This document shows positions 1-8,540 of a stretch of DNA of 64,000 nt, piece after piece (positions within the stretch are counted from its first letter, which is position 1; each line of letters begins with the position of its first letter). Source of the DNA: Allohahella marinimesophila (lineage in GTDB: Bacteria; Pseudomonadota; Gammaproteobacteria; Pseudomonadales; Oleiphilaceae); contig NZ_BAABBO010000001.1 of the NCBI RefSeq assembly GCF_039538005.1, positions 124,001-188,000 on the forward strand, read 5' to 3'. Position numbers and translations under genes: made by a program. Below the pieces are notes generated by a model, which did no database searches, was not told the origin of the DNA, and saw only the letters and a program-made list of their open reading frames with translations.

Positions 1-1089
1 GTCCGCGGAAAACGCGAGCATGCCAGCGTTGGCGGTCTCCTCTCTGAGGCTCCAGCTCGTCCCGCCGTCTTCAGATATGCGAGTGGCGCCACGGTTAGCC
101 GTCATAAGCAAACGACGTCCATCGGCCGACATCGCAATCAATGTTTCCAGCTCGGTAACCGGCTGGCCAAATACAGGGCCGTCTGTCCAGGTAACACCAT
201 TGGTGTCAGAGACATGGACGCCAGTCGCAGATGCCGCCAGCAGGTGGCGTCCATCGGCCGACGAAGCGATATCGAGAAACTCGAGTCCCAGGCCACGTTG
301 GTTCCAGGTCAGGCCCGCGTCGCTGCTGGTATAGATGAACCCGTTGACGAGATCGGGTGTGCCACTGGCGATGGGACCATTTGCCGGTGAATTCGTGGTG
401 GAAATCGCAAGACTGCGGCCGTCTGCCGATGTGGCGATGCCGGTGATGTTGAGCCTTTCGTCCAGCACTGCGGGCGCGTTGGCAGTCTGATCACCAGATA
501 TGTCGGTCCAGCTCGCGCCGCCGTCAGTGGAACTGGCGATACACAAATTAGAACCGCCTGAAGTGGACTGGATGCCCGTTGCGAACAGAATCAAGCCATC
601 TGCAGAGCTCGCCAGATCTGTCGGATAGGTACACGGAAAGAAGTCACTCCGAGTCACCCACGTGACGCCGCTATCCGTTGACACAGAAGTAGTGCTGCTG
701 TCGCTGCCATCCCAGCTCACCATGGTCGTGCCGTCTGGCGAAACGAACACCTTGTTGGCTGCGCTCGCGTTTTCATCGGTGACCCAGCTGACGCCAGCAT
801 CGGAAGACACCAGACGTCCACCTGTCGAGCCTAGCGAGGCAAGAATATGCTGACCATCTGCGGAAGCTGCGGCTGCGGCTCTATCAAAATTGCCGGCGGG
901 ACCCCGAGTAGTGCGTGAATTGATATAGCCAATACCTTCGACGGGAGCATCGAAAAATACGCCGTTTATCGAGGTTTGGGGAGGTGTGCTGGTCTTGCCA
1001 TTATTGCACCCTGAAAGCCCGGTGAGCAGGCCAGTGGCGAGTAGGGTAGTCAATAGGATCCGCGTAGGATGACTAGACAGATGCTTCAT
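1..1089 (-). CDS. Asp-box (BNR) repeat lipoprotein, C-terminus off the left edge
   Basis: The reverse frame is open from ATG at 1089 to the window edge (363 codons, no stop), so the C-terminus is missing. The N-terminus is a lipoprotein signal: basic start, hydrophobic run and lipobox LSGC with Cys28. The rest carries repeated S-x-D-x-G-x-[ST]-W Asp boxes (SSDAGVSW, STDSGVTW, STDGGASW, SSDAGLTW, SEDGGTSW), each followed by an SADG stretch. This pattern marks a beta-propeller of the sialidase/sortilin/YCF48 type. Sialidase catalytic residues are not evident, so a surface or periplasmic structural or assembly role is likelier than enzymatic activity. The substrate is unknown. Confidence 0.85.
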   Translation of the reverse strand, partial: MKHLSSHPTRILLTTLLATGLLTGLSGCNNGKTSTPPQTSINGVFFDAPVEGIGYINSRTTRGPAGNFDRAAAAASADGQHILASLGSTGGRLVSSDAGVSWVTDENASAANKVFVSPDGTTMVSWDGSDSSTTSVSTDSGVTWVTRSDFFPCTYPTDLASSADGLILFATGIQSTSGGSNLCIASSTDGGASWTDISGDQTANAPAVLDERLNITGIATSADGRSLAISTTNSPANGPIASGTPDLVNGFIYTSSDAGLTWNQRGLGLEFLDIASSADGRHLLAASATGVHVSDTNGVTWTDGPVFGQPVTELETLIAMSADGRRLLMTANRGATRISEDGGTSWSLREETANAGMLAFSAD

Positions 1090-1804
1090 TAAACGGCCTT
1101 CTTGTTTATGCGTTGTTGGTCAATAGCGAGCAGCAAGTTCTGTTAACTAGGTCACAAAAGCTTAGTCACATATTAATTTTCAGCAAGATTTACCGGCCGG
1201 GTTCAGGATAGGGGGCGGACATAGCGAGGCGTTTTTCGTCTGACGTCTATCGTGTTCAGGAGTTCCGGTAAATGGCAGGCTATGCCCGTCGTGTGGAATC
1301 TGGCCGAACAGCTGGCGGATTACAGCGCAGAGTGCCGCTCGAATTGCGCGAGTGGAGTTTTTCTCCCTGACTGATAGCAAGATGAGTCGGGATTTTTGTA
1401 GGTGAAGCTGAGGCCGCTCATTGATCTTGTTGGTTCTTCTGACATACTGCGATGAGTGGATCGAATATTGGTCAGCGGGCTTATAGAGTGCGCATTGTAA
1501 TACGCTGTTACTAGCACGAGGCTCTTTCAGAAACTTTCGGTTTAGGAAGGTTCGTTGCTCCATCGAGTATTTTGGATCGGCGCCCATCTAGTCGGAAGTG
1601 GGGCCGCAGCTGCAGTGCTTCTCCGGTCAGGTGGCTTTGCCTGAGTGGACGGGCAAGCCGGCCAGGTAGTCTGCTTACGGAGGCAGCGGAGTGGCATTCG
1701 ATGCACTATCATTTATTCAACCTACTGGCTTCGCTCGCTCCGGCACACTCTGGCCTGCGCTTGCGCTCCGGCAGCCCGGCTTTGCCGACTGCCAGTGGCT
1801 CGGC
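1090..1804. other. Gene-poor intergenic stretch
   Basis: No convincing gene. Short open frames in all phases lack ribosome sites and recognisable protein features. About 1720-1800 is rich in short G+C-rich inverted segments (GCTTCGCTCGCTCCGGC, GCTTGCGCTCCGGC) that run into the attC-like hairpin starting at 1805. The first roughly 100 bp must hold the promoter of the lipoprotein gene read leftwards, but no clear promoter was seen. Confidence 0.5.
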
Positions 1805-1864
1805 GAGTAACAAGATACTGCACGAGACAACCGCTTCGCGGCCGCTCGTGAGCACGGCGTAAGC
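1805..1864 (+). repeat. attC-like hairpin element, copy 1
   Basis: A nested stem: CACGAG (1821-1826) pairs with CTCGTG (1845-1850) around an inner stem CCGC-TTC-GCGG (1831-1841). The left flank reads GAGTAACAAG and the right end GGCGTAAGC. The layout and the CCGCTTCGCGG core resemble integron attC sites of about 60 bp, but the right core lacks the GTT of the consensus GTTRRRY. A sister copy lies at 2501-2559 with a compensatory change in the inner stem. It could instead be a REP-like palindrome. Confidence 0.45.
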
Positions 1865-1881
1865 GATGGGAGTCCGCCTAT

Positions 1882-2298
1882 ATGATTGATCCAGTCGTCA
1901 TCTCGATCGTTGCTCTTTGCATTTCAATTTTCGGGTTAGCATTTTCTGTATATCAGTGGAAGAGGAGTGCTTTCATTAAGAGCTCTGAGAAGGCCCATGA
2001 AGTAACCCAAGAAGCTTTTGAGTTACGGCGATCATCAGAGGATCTCAGAAACTTAATCGGAGTCACGGAGGATATCGATGACATGGAGGAACTTCTCCAG
2101 TCAATTGACTCGGTATCTGAAGAGCTGTTAAAGAACGCACTGCGAAATCCGAAAACTAGTCTTCGTGATGTTTATAGGGCACAACAACGAATTTCGGATA
2201 CGAGATTAGAGGTTGACCTTCTTCACAAGCAAGTATTGGAGGCTAGGAGATTTAATGAAGAGGTTGCCGAGCATGAGCAATCAGAGTGGAATCGGTGA
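1882..2298 (+). CDS. Small membrane-anchored coiled-coil protein
   Basis: 138 residues from ATG 1882, behind GGGAG at about 1869. Residues 4-24 form one hydrophobic segment (VVISIVALCISIFGLAF), followed by a charged helical region rich in E, L, R and K with heptad-like spacing to the end. The likely topology is a short periplasmic N-terminus, one membrane span and a cytoplasmic coiled coil. I do not recognise a family. It lies alone between the two attC-like hairpins, as a cassette gene would. Its A+T content is higher than that of the flanking chromosome genes, which fits acquisition. Confidence 0.7.
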   Translation: MIDPVVISIVALCISIFGLAFSVYQWKRSAFIKSSEKAHEVTQEAFELRRSSEDLRNLIGVTEDIDDMEELLQSIDSVSEELLKNALRNPKTSLRDVYRAQQRISDTRLEVDLLHKQVLEARRFNEEVAEHEQSEWNR

Positions 2299-2500
2299 CA
2301 AGGGGCTCTTGCCGGACTGGTTTTCAGATGCGCTCCAAACCACCCGCAAAACGCGGCGTTAATTTTTCTCAGAGATGGTTCTTTTTCACCCTGTCGGTAC
2401 TACGTCTCCCTCGGGTGTCTGATCTTCGCGGGTTGGCTTGTCTATTCAGTTTGTAGATTTTGTCTCTGGCTACTTCACCCGGTTGGGACAGCTCCTGCAG

Positions 2501-2559
2501 GATACAAGTGAGTGCACGAGGTAACAGCTTCGCTGCCGCTCGTGACCCAAGCGTTAGCT
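2501..2559 (+). repeat. attC-like hairpin element, copy 2
   Basis: The same architecture as the element at 1805-1864: CACGAG (2515-2520) with CTCGTG (2539-2544) around CAGC-TTC-GCTG (2525-2535). The inner stem differs from copy 1 by a paired A-T for C-G exchange, so the fold rather than the sequence is conserved. The right end reads CCCAAGCGTTAGCT, very close to the AAGCGTTAG end of class 1 cassette attC sites. The left core is degenerate (GGATACAAG). The next gene starts 50 bp downstream, typical of cassette spacing. Confidence 0.5.
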
Positions 2560-2608
2560 TTTGTTGGCGCCTTTCACTAGGTCGGAAAACAATAATAAGG
2601 AGAAGACA

Positions 2609-4066
2609 TTGTCGCTACTGCAAGAAATTCTGAATTGGTCCCAGAGTCTTCCGGCATGGCAAAGCGATGCAGTGGCGCGCTTGCTGGCTAAACAGACCCT
2701 GACAGCAGAAGACCAAGATGATCTATTTGCGGTATTGAAAGCCGGGAACGGTATTCCCGATCCAAAAGGACGGAAACCCAAACCCCTGACGGCTGATCAA
2801 ATCCCAGCACCAGTGACAGAGACAATTCACGTTGAACTACTTGCGATGAAAAATATGCGGCATGTCAACGCGATTGCCGAGAACCAGTGTCTGTCGTTTA
2901 GTCCTGGTGGGATCACCGTCATATATGGTGACAACGGCTCTGGAAAATCAGGATACTCTCGCGTACTTAAACGCGCATGCCGTGCCCGTGATCAGATGGA
3001 AGCGATTCATCCGAACGCCGCTCTCCCTGCAAGTAAAACGGGGAAAGCCGAAGCCGTATTTGAGATCAAAGTTGATGGTTTAGCGCAAGATGCGTACTGG
3101 ACAGACGGTAAAGCGGCTCCAGTAGCTCTATCATCTTTCGCTATCTTTGATTCGCGCTGTGCTCGTGCCTACCTAGACAGCGAAGATGATTTTTCTTATG
3201 TGCCCTACGGGCTAGATGTGTTCGAGGGGCTGGCGAAGGCCTGCAAACAACTTAAGGTCGCGATCGAAATCGAACATGCGCAGTCTGCCGCAGATCTTTC
3301 GGCTTTTGTGCCGCTCCACGGAGACACCGCCGTTGGTAAACTAATTTCAGGACTATCGGCCAGAACGACACAAGCCCAAATTGAGGCGTTGGCGACGCTT
3401 TCGCAGGAGGATTTGGCGGAGTATGAGGCCTTGAATAAGAGTCTGAAAGAGCACGATCCGAAAGAAAAGGCTGCTCAATTGCGTTTGCGTGCTCGCCGAG
3501 TCGCCGCTATTGCAACAAACGCAATAAGTAAAGGAGTGCTGGTAGATCAATCGGTGGTGGTTAAGTTGCGTGAGCTGGCAGACAGTTATCGTACTGCGCA
3601 GTCAGCTGCCGCTCTCGCAGCCACACGGTTTAAGGAAGAAGAAAGTCTGCTACCTGGCACCGGAGGAGAGGCATGGCGTGAACTTTTCGATGCCGCCCGA
3701 AAGTTTGCGACAGAATCCCATCCGGACAGAACTTTCCCAGAATTGGGAGCAGATTCACCTTGTCCCCTATGTCAGCAACCTCTCGCCGAAGGCGCTGCTC
3801 GTTTACAGCGTTTCGAGTCCTTCATTCATGCCGAGGCAGAAAAAGCCGCCCAAGAGCGCCGACTGGCCCTGTACGCAGAGTACAAGCCGTTCATTGCGAA
3901 CATTCTGACTCTAAATATTGACGATATAACTTACGGGGAGATTGAAGGCTTGGACCCGCAACTCGCGAATGACGTCAAAGTCTTTGAGCATTTGTTGGTC
4001 GCTCGCCAGCAGGCCATCAAAGAGGCGGTAATATCTCATCAATGGGAAGGTACTGAACAGGTATGA
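2609..4066 (+). pseudogene. AAA_13-type SMC-like ATPase, N-terminal part, interrupted by IS
   Basis: The N-terminal two thirds of an ABC/SMC-like ATPase. The best start is TTG 2609, six bases after AAGGAG; an earlier in-frame TTG at 2561 lacks a ribosome site. The Walker A motif GDNGSGKS is at residues 107-114. Long coiled-coil arms flank a CPLC zinc-hook-like motif at residues 385-388. The frame ends at 4066 on the TGA supplied by the first bases of the IS. Removing 4064-5313 (the IS and one target copy) joins it in frame to 5314-6462, giving about 868 residues with all ATPase motifs. AAA_13 and RloC-like proteins often serve in phage defence or DNA/tRNA damage responses; that role is inferred here. 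Confidence 0.85.
4061..4063. repeat. Target-site duplication, left copy (GTA)
   Basis: The trinucleotide GTA directly before the left IS end is repeated at 5311-5313 directly after the right end. Three base pairs is a usual target duplication for the IS3 family. It defines the exact borders of the element and shows that the insertion was a simple, undeleted transposition. Confidence 0.85.
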
Positions 4067-4118
4067 AGTGGCCTAATGATCTTGGACACCAACGAAGGTG
4101 GTAAACTACCACCAAATC

Positions 4119-4439
4119 ATGAGGTGTTCAGTTTTGGCAAGACGATCCTTTACAACAGAATTCAAACACGAAGCGGCCAGCCTGGTTGTCGATCAGAAGT
4201 ATACTGTACGGCAGGCCAGCGAGGCGGTCGGCGTGGCTGAGAGTGAGATTCGACGCTGGGTCAAGCAGCTCCGGTTAGAGCGGTCTGGCGGCACGCCAGC
4301 TGGCTCGAAGGCACTGACGCCTGAGCAGCAGGAGATCCAGAAGCTGAAGAAGCAGGTAGCCCAACTTGAGCGGGATAAAGCCATATTAAAAAAGGCTACT
4401 GCTCTCTTGATGTCGGACTCGCACGATCAGTTTCGCTGA
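4119..4439 (+). CDS. IS3-family OrfA (transposase helix-turn-helix subunit)
   Basis: About 106 residues. The N-terminal helix-turn-helix (RRSFTTEFKHEAASLV, then the VGVAESEIRRWVKQL recognition helix) binds the IS ends. The C-terminal leucine-zipper-like helix (EIQKLKKQVAQLERDKAILKK) should mediate multimerisation. ATG 4119 or TTG 4134, the latter better placed after GAGGTG, are possible starts. An A AAA AAG heptamer at 4388-4394 lies in the phase needed for -1 frameshifting. The -1 frame is open from there into orfB, so an OrfAB fusion transposase is expected. Confidence 0.9.
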   Translation: MRCSVLARRSFTTEFKHEAASLVVDQKYTVRQASEAVGVAESEIRRWVKQLRLERSGGTPAGSKALTPEQQEIQKLKKQVAQLERDKAILKKATALLMSDSHDQFR

Positions 4440-4447
4440 TCGAGTCA

Positions 4448-5269
4448 TTGAGAGAGCAGTATTCAACTGCAGAGGTTTGCCGCGCCTTTGGTGTCAGCAG
4501 AAGCACGTTGTACCATCGGCGACGTCAGGCCGCGCGCGTTGATCTGGAACGAAAACGACTTCGAGAACGAGTTGCGAAGCTGCATGAGGCCAGCCGTTGT
4601 GCAGCCGGCGCACGGAGCCTCTCGGCAGCTCTGCGTCGGGAGGGCGAGGCCGTAGGGCGCTATAAAGCTGCTCGTCTGATGGCAGAGGCCGGCGTGGAAA
4701 GCAAGCAGCCGAGACACGTGTACAAGGTTGCGAAGGTTGAATCGGAGATAGCACCTAACCAGTTGAACCGGGAGTTTGACGCAGAGAAGCCGAATCAGAA
4801 GTGGACTGGCGATGTGACGTATATCTGGGCCGGCACACAGTGGACCTATCTCGCGGTTGTGATGGATCTGCATCGCCGCGAACTCATTGGTTGGGCCATG
4901 TCTGACTCACCGGACTCGGAGCTGACGAAACGCGCACTCACGGTGGCCTACGAAGCCAGAGGCTGCCCGAAGAATGTGATGTTCCACTCGGATCAGGGTT
5001 GTCACTATACAAGTGTGAGCTTCAGACGGCTGCTCTGGCGCTACAGAATGACGCAGAGCATGAGCCGACGAGGCAACTGCTGGGACAACGCGCCGATGGA
5101 ACGTTTCTTCAGGAGTCTGAAGACAGAATGGATACCGAAGAGTGGCTACCACAGTCCTTCTGCGGCAAAGGCTGATGTACTGCGCTATGTCACCTGGTAT
5201 TACAACCGGGTGCGACCACACAGCTACAATGGCTACGAATCGCCCATAACGAAAATAAAAGCGGCTTGA
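4448..5269 (+). CDS. IS3-family OrfB (DDE integrase-type transposase)
   Basis: 273 residues as a free frame from TTG 4448, probably made mainly as the C-terminal part of OrfAB by -1 frameshifting at 4388-4394. A HTH_21-like N-terminus is followed by an rve integrase core. The catalytic triad is visible: Asp in WTGDVTYI, Asp in FHSDQGCHYTS, and Glu in NAPMERFFRSLKTEW. The C-terminal YYNRVRPHSYNGY motif is typical of IS3 OrfB. No disruption was found, so the enzyme looks functional. Confidence 0.93.
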   Translation: MREQYSTAEVCRAFGVSRSTLYHRRRQAARVDLERKRLRERVAKLHEASRCAAGARSLSAALRREGEAVGRYKAARLMAEAGVESKQPRHVYKVAKVESEIAPNQLNREFDAEKPNQKWTGDVTYIWAGTQWTYLAVVMDLHRRELIGWAMSDSPDSELTKRALTVAYEARGCPKNVMFHSDQGCHYTSVSFRRLLWRYRMTQSMSRRGNCWDNAPMERFFRSLKTEWIPKSGYHSPSAAKADVLRYVTWYYNRVRPHSYNGYESPITKIKAA

Positions 5270-5310
5270 TAAAGAGCTAACTAACTGTCCAAGATTACTT
5301 GACCACTACA

Positions 5311-5313
5311 GTA
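5311..5313. repeat. Target-site duplication, right copy (GTA)
   Basis: Right copy of the GTA duplication that brackets the IS3-family element. The ATPase reading frame resumes at 5314. Confidence 0.85.
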
Positions 5314-6462
5314 TTGATTAACCCCTCAGTGCGATTCCAAGCGTTAGCCGACAAGATAAATGTCGAAGCTGAAACTCTTGAAAAAGCGTCAGACGAAAAG
5401 GAGCGTGCCTCACTTCAAAAGCAGTTCGTTGAACTTGATGCACGAGCCCGCCTAAGTCAGGTTAAGGGTGCCGTAGTTTTGGCGGTAAACCGGTTGGGTC
5501 ATCAGGCTAAGCTTAATCAATGCTTGTCGGAAATAAAGACAACCGCAATTTCGCGGAAAGCATCAGAGCTGGCCGAAAAGGTTGTGTCCAAAGAGTTAGC
5601 TGAAGCACTCAACCACGAGTTCAAGGCGTTGGGAGTGGGCACGCTCCGTGTTTCGTTACAAAGCCGCTCCGACAGGGGTAAGGCTTTGCACAAGTTAAAG
5701 CTGGAACTACCACAAAGCCGTAACCCTGGTGATATTCTCAGTGAAGGAGAGCAACGTGCAATCGCGATCGGCTCTTTTCTGGCCGAGGTCGGGCTAAGTA
5801 ATGGCAAGGGCGGGATTGTGTTTGATGATCCTGTGTCTTCCCTTGATCATCGCCGTCGAGAACGTGTAGCAAGGCGACTTGCGCAAGAAGCCGCACAGCG
5901 TCAGGTCATCGTATTTACCCATGACATCTATTTTCTCTGTCTTCTTGCCGAGGAAGCAAAGCTTGCTACCGTACCGATTGCTACACAGAGTTTGACACGC
6001 CGTGCTGAGGGATTCGGCGTGGCCGATCCAGAGCTACCTTTTGAGGGGAAAAGCACTAGTAAACGGATTAAAGCCCTTCGAGCTCAGCATCAAATTACCG
6101 CCAAACTTCACAGGGACGGAGAAGAGCAACAGTATCAGCGACAAACTGTTGATGCTTATTTCCGGCTCCGCATGACGTGGGAGCGGGCTGTAGAGGAGGT
6201 CCTTTTGCGAGAGGTGATCCTGAGATTCCGGAAAGGCGTTGAAACACAGCGACTTGTTGGTGTTGTGGTGGAAGATAGCGATTATGCGGAAGTCTATGCG
6301 GGCATGACCAAGTGTTCGAACTATGCACATGATAAAGCCCTACTAGGCGGAGTTGCTGTTCCAGACCCCGATGAGCTGCTCGCTGACATTACGGCATTGG
6401 ATGCTTGGCGAGAACGTATTGAGGAAAGAGGCAAGAAGACGGCGCAGAAACGTAAGGCGTGA
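5314..6462 (+). pseudogene. AAA_13-type SMC-like ATPase, C-terminal part
   Basis: Continuation of the gene broken by the IS at 4064-5310, in the same frame. After a second coiled-coil arm it carries the ABC signature LSEGEQ, the Walker B and D-loop stretch GIVFDDPVSSLD, and the H-loop VIVFTHD. The C-terminal 170 residues are a helical domain of unknown role. The only start available in isolation is TTG 5299 inside the IS end, with no ribosome site, so separate translation is unlikely. Nothing else is decayed, which points to a recent insertion. Confidence 0.85.
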
Positions 6463-6577
6463 AAATGCTTTCTACCGAGCTTGGACGCAGGAACTATCCA
6501 TACAAGTGACTGTGGTGCCAAATCCGAAAATTTCAAAAGAATCTCGCGCTACGCCGTACGCTACATAAGGACCGTGT

Positions 6578-7033
6578 ATGACCAACATCACCGTGCACCA
6601 AGCCATACGTTCCGACCTTGACGACGTGGCTGAGCTTTTCGACAAGTATCGCCAGTTCTACGGTCAGCCCAGCGATATTCAGGCGGCTCGCAGATTCCTG
6701 TTGGCACGGGTCAATAATGGCGAATCAATCATTCTCCTGGCCAAGCAGGGTGAGCAAATCGTTGGCTTCGCTCAGTTATTCCCGGCTTTTTCCTCTGTCT
6801 CCTTGGCTCGCACCTTCATTTTGAACGACCTGTACGTCAGTCCTGCGGGGCGCCGTCAGGGGGTGGCAACGCGCTTGTTGCTGGCAGCGGAAGAATTTGC
6901 AAAGAAAGTTGGCGCCGTACGGCTTACTCTTTCGACTGCTACTACAAACGAGCCAGCGCAAGCCTTATATAAGCTTGCAGGTTGGAAACGGGACGAAAAT
7001 TTCCATGTGTTTCATCGGGTCATCCCGGCTTAG
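6578..7033 (+). CDS. GNAT family N-acetyltransferase
   Basis: 151 residues from ATG 6578, preceded by AAGGA. A single GNAT fold: N-terminal beta strand and helix (ITVHQAIRSDLDDVAELFDKY), the strand LNDLYVSPAGRRQGVATRLL containing the acetyl-CoA pyrophosphate loop RRQGVA, and the C-terminal motif NEPAQALYKLAGWKRDENF. It should transfer an acetyl group to an amine; the substrate cannot be read from the sequence. GNAT genes of this size are common integron cassette cargo, which fits the surrounding array of unrelated same-strand genes. Confidence 0.9.
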   Translation: MTNITVHQAIRSDLDDVAELFDKYRQFYGQPSDIQAARRFLLARVNNGESIILLAKQGEQIVGFAQLFPAFSSVSLARTFILNDLYVSPAGRRQGVATRLLLAAEEFAKKVGAVRLTLSTATTNEPAQALYKLAGWKRDENFHVFHRVIPA

Positions 7034-7067
7034 CTGGGCGCTCCACGAGACGCATCCAGAGCTAAGC
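7028..7067. repeat. Imperfect hairpin at the end of the GNAT gene
   Basis: GCTTAGCT (7028-7035) pairs perfectly with AGCTAAGC (7060-7067). A second stem GCG/CGC (7038-7040 with 7051-7053) and two bulged bases lie inside. It overlaps the GNAT stop codon. There is no T tract, so it is a weak terminator candidate. The two-box stem is reminiscent of an attC site but the core sequences do not fit the consensus. Confidence 0.35.
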
Positions 7068-7116
7068 GCCGCAATCGCTCATGCCAATAGTGGTATCTGC
7101 ACAAGGAGGCGGATCA

Positions 7117-7515
7117 ATGAAACAAACAGGTAGCTGTCTCTGCGGAGGCATTCAGTACGAAATCAATGGTCCGCTGACCGATGTCCTGAACTGTCATTGC
7201 TCAATGTGCCGGAAGCTACATGCTTCAGCATTCAGAACCCGCGCAAAAGTGCGTGCGTCGGACTGGCATACTGTCAAAGGGCAGGCCTTGATGAAATTCT
7301 ACGAATCTTCTCCCGGTGAGCATAAAGGCTTTTGCTCACACTGCGGCTCCAACCTCTACACCAGGTTTGATGCCAACCCCGAGATCTATGGTTTCCCACT
7401 TGGCACACTTGATACCGATCCTGGCGTCAAAGCAGGGCGCCACGTATTCGTGAACAGCAAGGCGCCCTGGTTCGAAATTACGGATGATCTACCCCAGCAT
7501 GCTGAGTACGACTGA
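7117..7515 (+). CDS. GFA family (glutathione-dependent formaldehyde-activating type) protein
   Basis: 132 residues from ATG 7117, seven bases after AAGGAGG; an upstream in-frame ATG at 7081 lacks a ribosome site. The zinc-binding cysteines of the GFA fold are present: CLCGG near the N-terminus, CHCSMC near residue 32, and FCSHCGSNL near residue 80. Despite the family name, most such proteins have no proven formaldehyde activity; S-glutathione adduct or general thiol chemistry is possible. It is another typical cassette gene in this array. Confidence 0.88.
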   Translation: MKQTGSCLCGGIQYEINGPLTDVLNCHCSMCRKLHASAFRTRAKVRASDWHTVKGQALMKFYESSPGEHKGFCSHCGSNLYTRFDANPEIYGFPLGTLDTDPGVKAGRHVFVNSKAPWFEITDDLPQHAEYD

Positions 7516-7575
7516 GACAATGAACGTTAGCCGCGGAGAAAGGCCGTTATAATGGGCTGCTGTGCAGGGGGCGAT

Positions 7576-7660
7576 ATGAGAACGATACTGCTTGGAAACA
7601 CCGGCGGGTAAAAGCACACTGGCCCAAAGATTGTTGCCCAGGCAGCCAGCTGTTCGATGA
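7576..7660 (+). pseudogene. Remnant of a P-loop kinase (adenylate-kinase-like) gene
   Basis: A good ribosome site (AGGGGG) and ATG 7576 start MRTILLGNTGG, which then meets a stop. Shifting frame at the Walker A glycines continues as GKSTLAQRLL. Together they read LGNTG-GKSTLAQRLL, a P-loop with about two bases missing, so a frameshift killed the gene. Homology fades after about 7660. A GTTAGCC core-like sequence lies at 7526-7532, 44 bp before the start. 7661-7894 shows only short frames without identity and is probably more of the same decayed insert. Confidence 0.6.
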
Positions 7661-7894
7661 GACCTGAACCGACCGCCTTCTTCGAAGCCGGTTTCAGCGT
7701 ATTTATAGACCTTCGTCGGCTGCTCTTTAACCAGGTTCAGATGCGCCAACCATTAATACACCCATTTACACCCAATTCTGGCCGGAGCCACTCAAGTCGG
7801 TTCAATGGGCAAAAGCGCTTGCCGTTCAGGCTTGTGAGTTGGCAGCCCATTGGATATTGTCAGATCATATTACGACTCAGCTTGAGCAGGCATT

Positions 7895-8107
7895 ATGCAA
7901 CTAAGAAAATCGAAGCGCCGAATCCTCTTTGGTGTGGCTGGTGGGATCGCAGAGTACAGAAACACGAGTCCTTTCAAGGTGCGAATGTTCGCAATGATCG
8001 TTTTGCTCATCACTGGCGGAGCAGTGATTCCGGTCTATCTGGTACTGGCGCTCGTCCTCCCGCCGGCAGCTAATTCCGGTTCATCAAAGGACACAGGCCT
8101 GGCGTAA
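7895..8107 (+). CDS. PspC domain small membrane protein
   Basis: 70 residues from ATG 7895. The PspC signature is clear: basic N-terminus (MQLRKSKRRILFGVAGGIAEY), then VRMFAMIVLLITGGAVIPVYLVLALVLPP as one long membrane hairpin or span, and a short tail. PspC-family proteins sense or buffer envelope stress. This one stands alone, without pspA or pspB, as in several other gammaproteobacteria. It is followed 14 bp later by the DUF1801 gene. Confidence 0.85.
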   Translation: MQLRKSKRRILFGVAGGIAEYRNTSPFKVRMFAMIVLLITGGAVIPVYLVLALVLPPAANSGSSKDTGLA

Positions 8108-8121
8108 TGCCATGACAGGGC

Positions 8122-8490
8122 ATGACTAAACAACGAATCGAAAAGCTACTGAATGACATTCGCAGCCTGAACGACGAACACTTCGCCATCGCTCAGCAGC
8201 TGCGTCAGCTGGCACTCACGACAAACCCCGATGTTGCAGAAGAAATTAAGTATGGCGGCATTCTCTTTTCAGTAGCCGGCTCACCATTCTGCGGGATTTT
8301 TTCCTACGCCAAACATGTCTCACTCGAGTTTACCCATGGCGCGAGTTTGCTTGACGAATACCAGTGCCTTGAGGGCAGCGGACAGTATCGTCGCCACATC
8401 AAGCTCCATACAGTGGAAGACATAGCGGCCAGACATGCAGGTACGTTTATCGCGTCAGCTTGCGATCATGCGCTAACCAACATGTTCTAA
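8122..8490 (+). CDS. DUF1801 (YdhG-like) family protein
   Basis: 122 residues from ATG 8122, behind ACAGGG. The family pattern is visible: N-terminal helix, PDVAEEIKYGGILFSVAGSPFCGIF, and YAKHVSLEFTHGASL. These proteins form small alpha/beta folds of unknown biochemical function; an iron-storage-like link has been suggested for relatives but not shown. It is another isolated small cassette-like gene, close behind pspC and 50 bp before the MOSC gene. Confidence 0.82.
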   Translation: MTKQRIEKLLNDIRSLNDEHFAIAQQLRQLALTTNPDVAEEIKYGGILFSVAGSPFCGIFSYAKHVSLEFTHGASLLDEYQCLEGSGQYRRHIKLHTVEDIAARHAGTFIASACDHALTNMF

Positions 8491-8540
8491 CTGAAAGGGA
8501 AGGCCATAAGGCCACACATCAACACTGCCAGGGAAAAAAA

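Larger units (their letters stand above)
4064..5310 (+). mobile_element. Complete IS3-family insertion sequence, 1247 bp
   Basis: The terminal inverted repeats are 4064-4088 and the complement of 5286-5310. They match at about 20 of 25 positions, begin with TG, and share the core ATCTTGGACA. Inside are orfA and orfB in the -1 relation typical of IS3. It is flanked by a GTA duplication and both frames are intact, so it may still be mobile. It sits in frame-neutral position inside the AAA_13 ATPase gene, in the same orientation. Precise excision with one target copy would restore that gene. Confidence 0.93.

Noticed and set aside
1180..1587. Reverse open frame of 135 codons in the left intergenic stretch
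   Set aside because: No ribosome site, no conserved motif and irregular composition; overlaps another spurious frame on the same strand.
8460..8540. Upstream start for the MOSC protein
   Set aside because: It overlaps the DUF1801 gene and the extra residues lack family similarity; GTG 8541 has a ribosome site and matches the family N-terminus.
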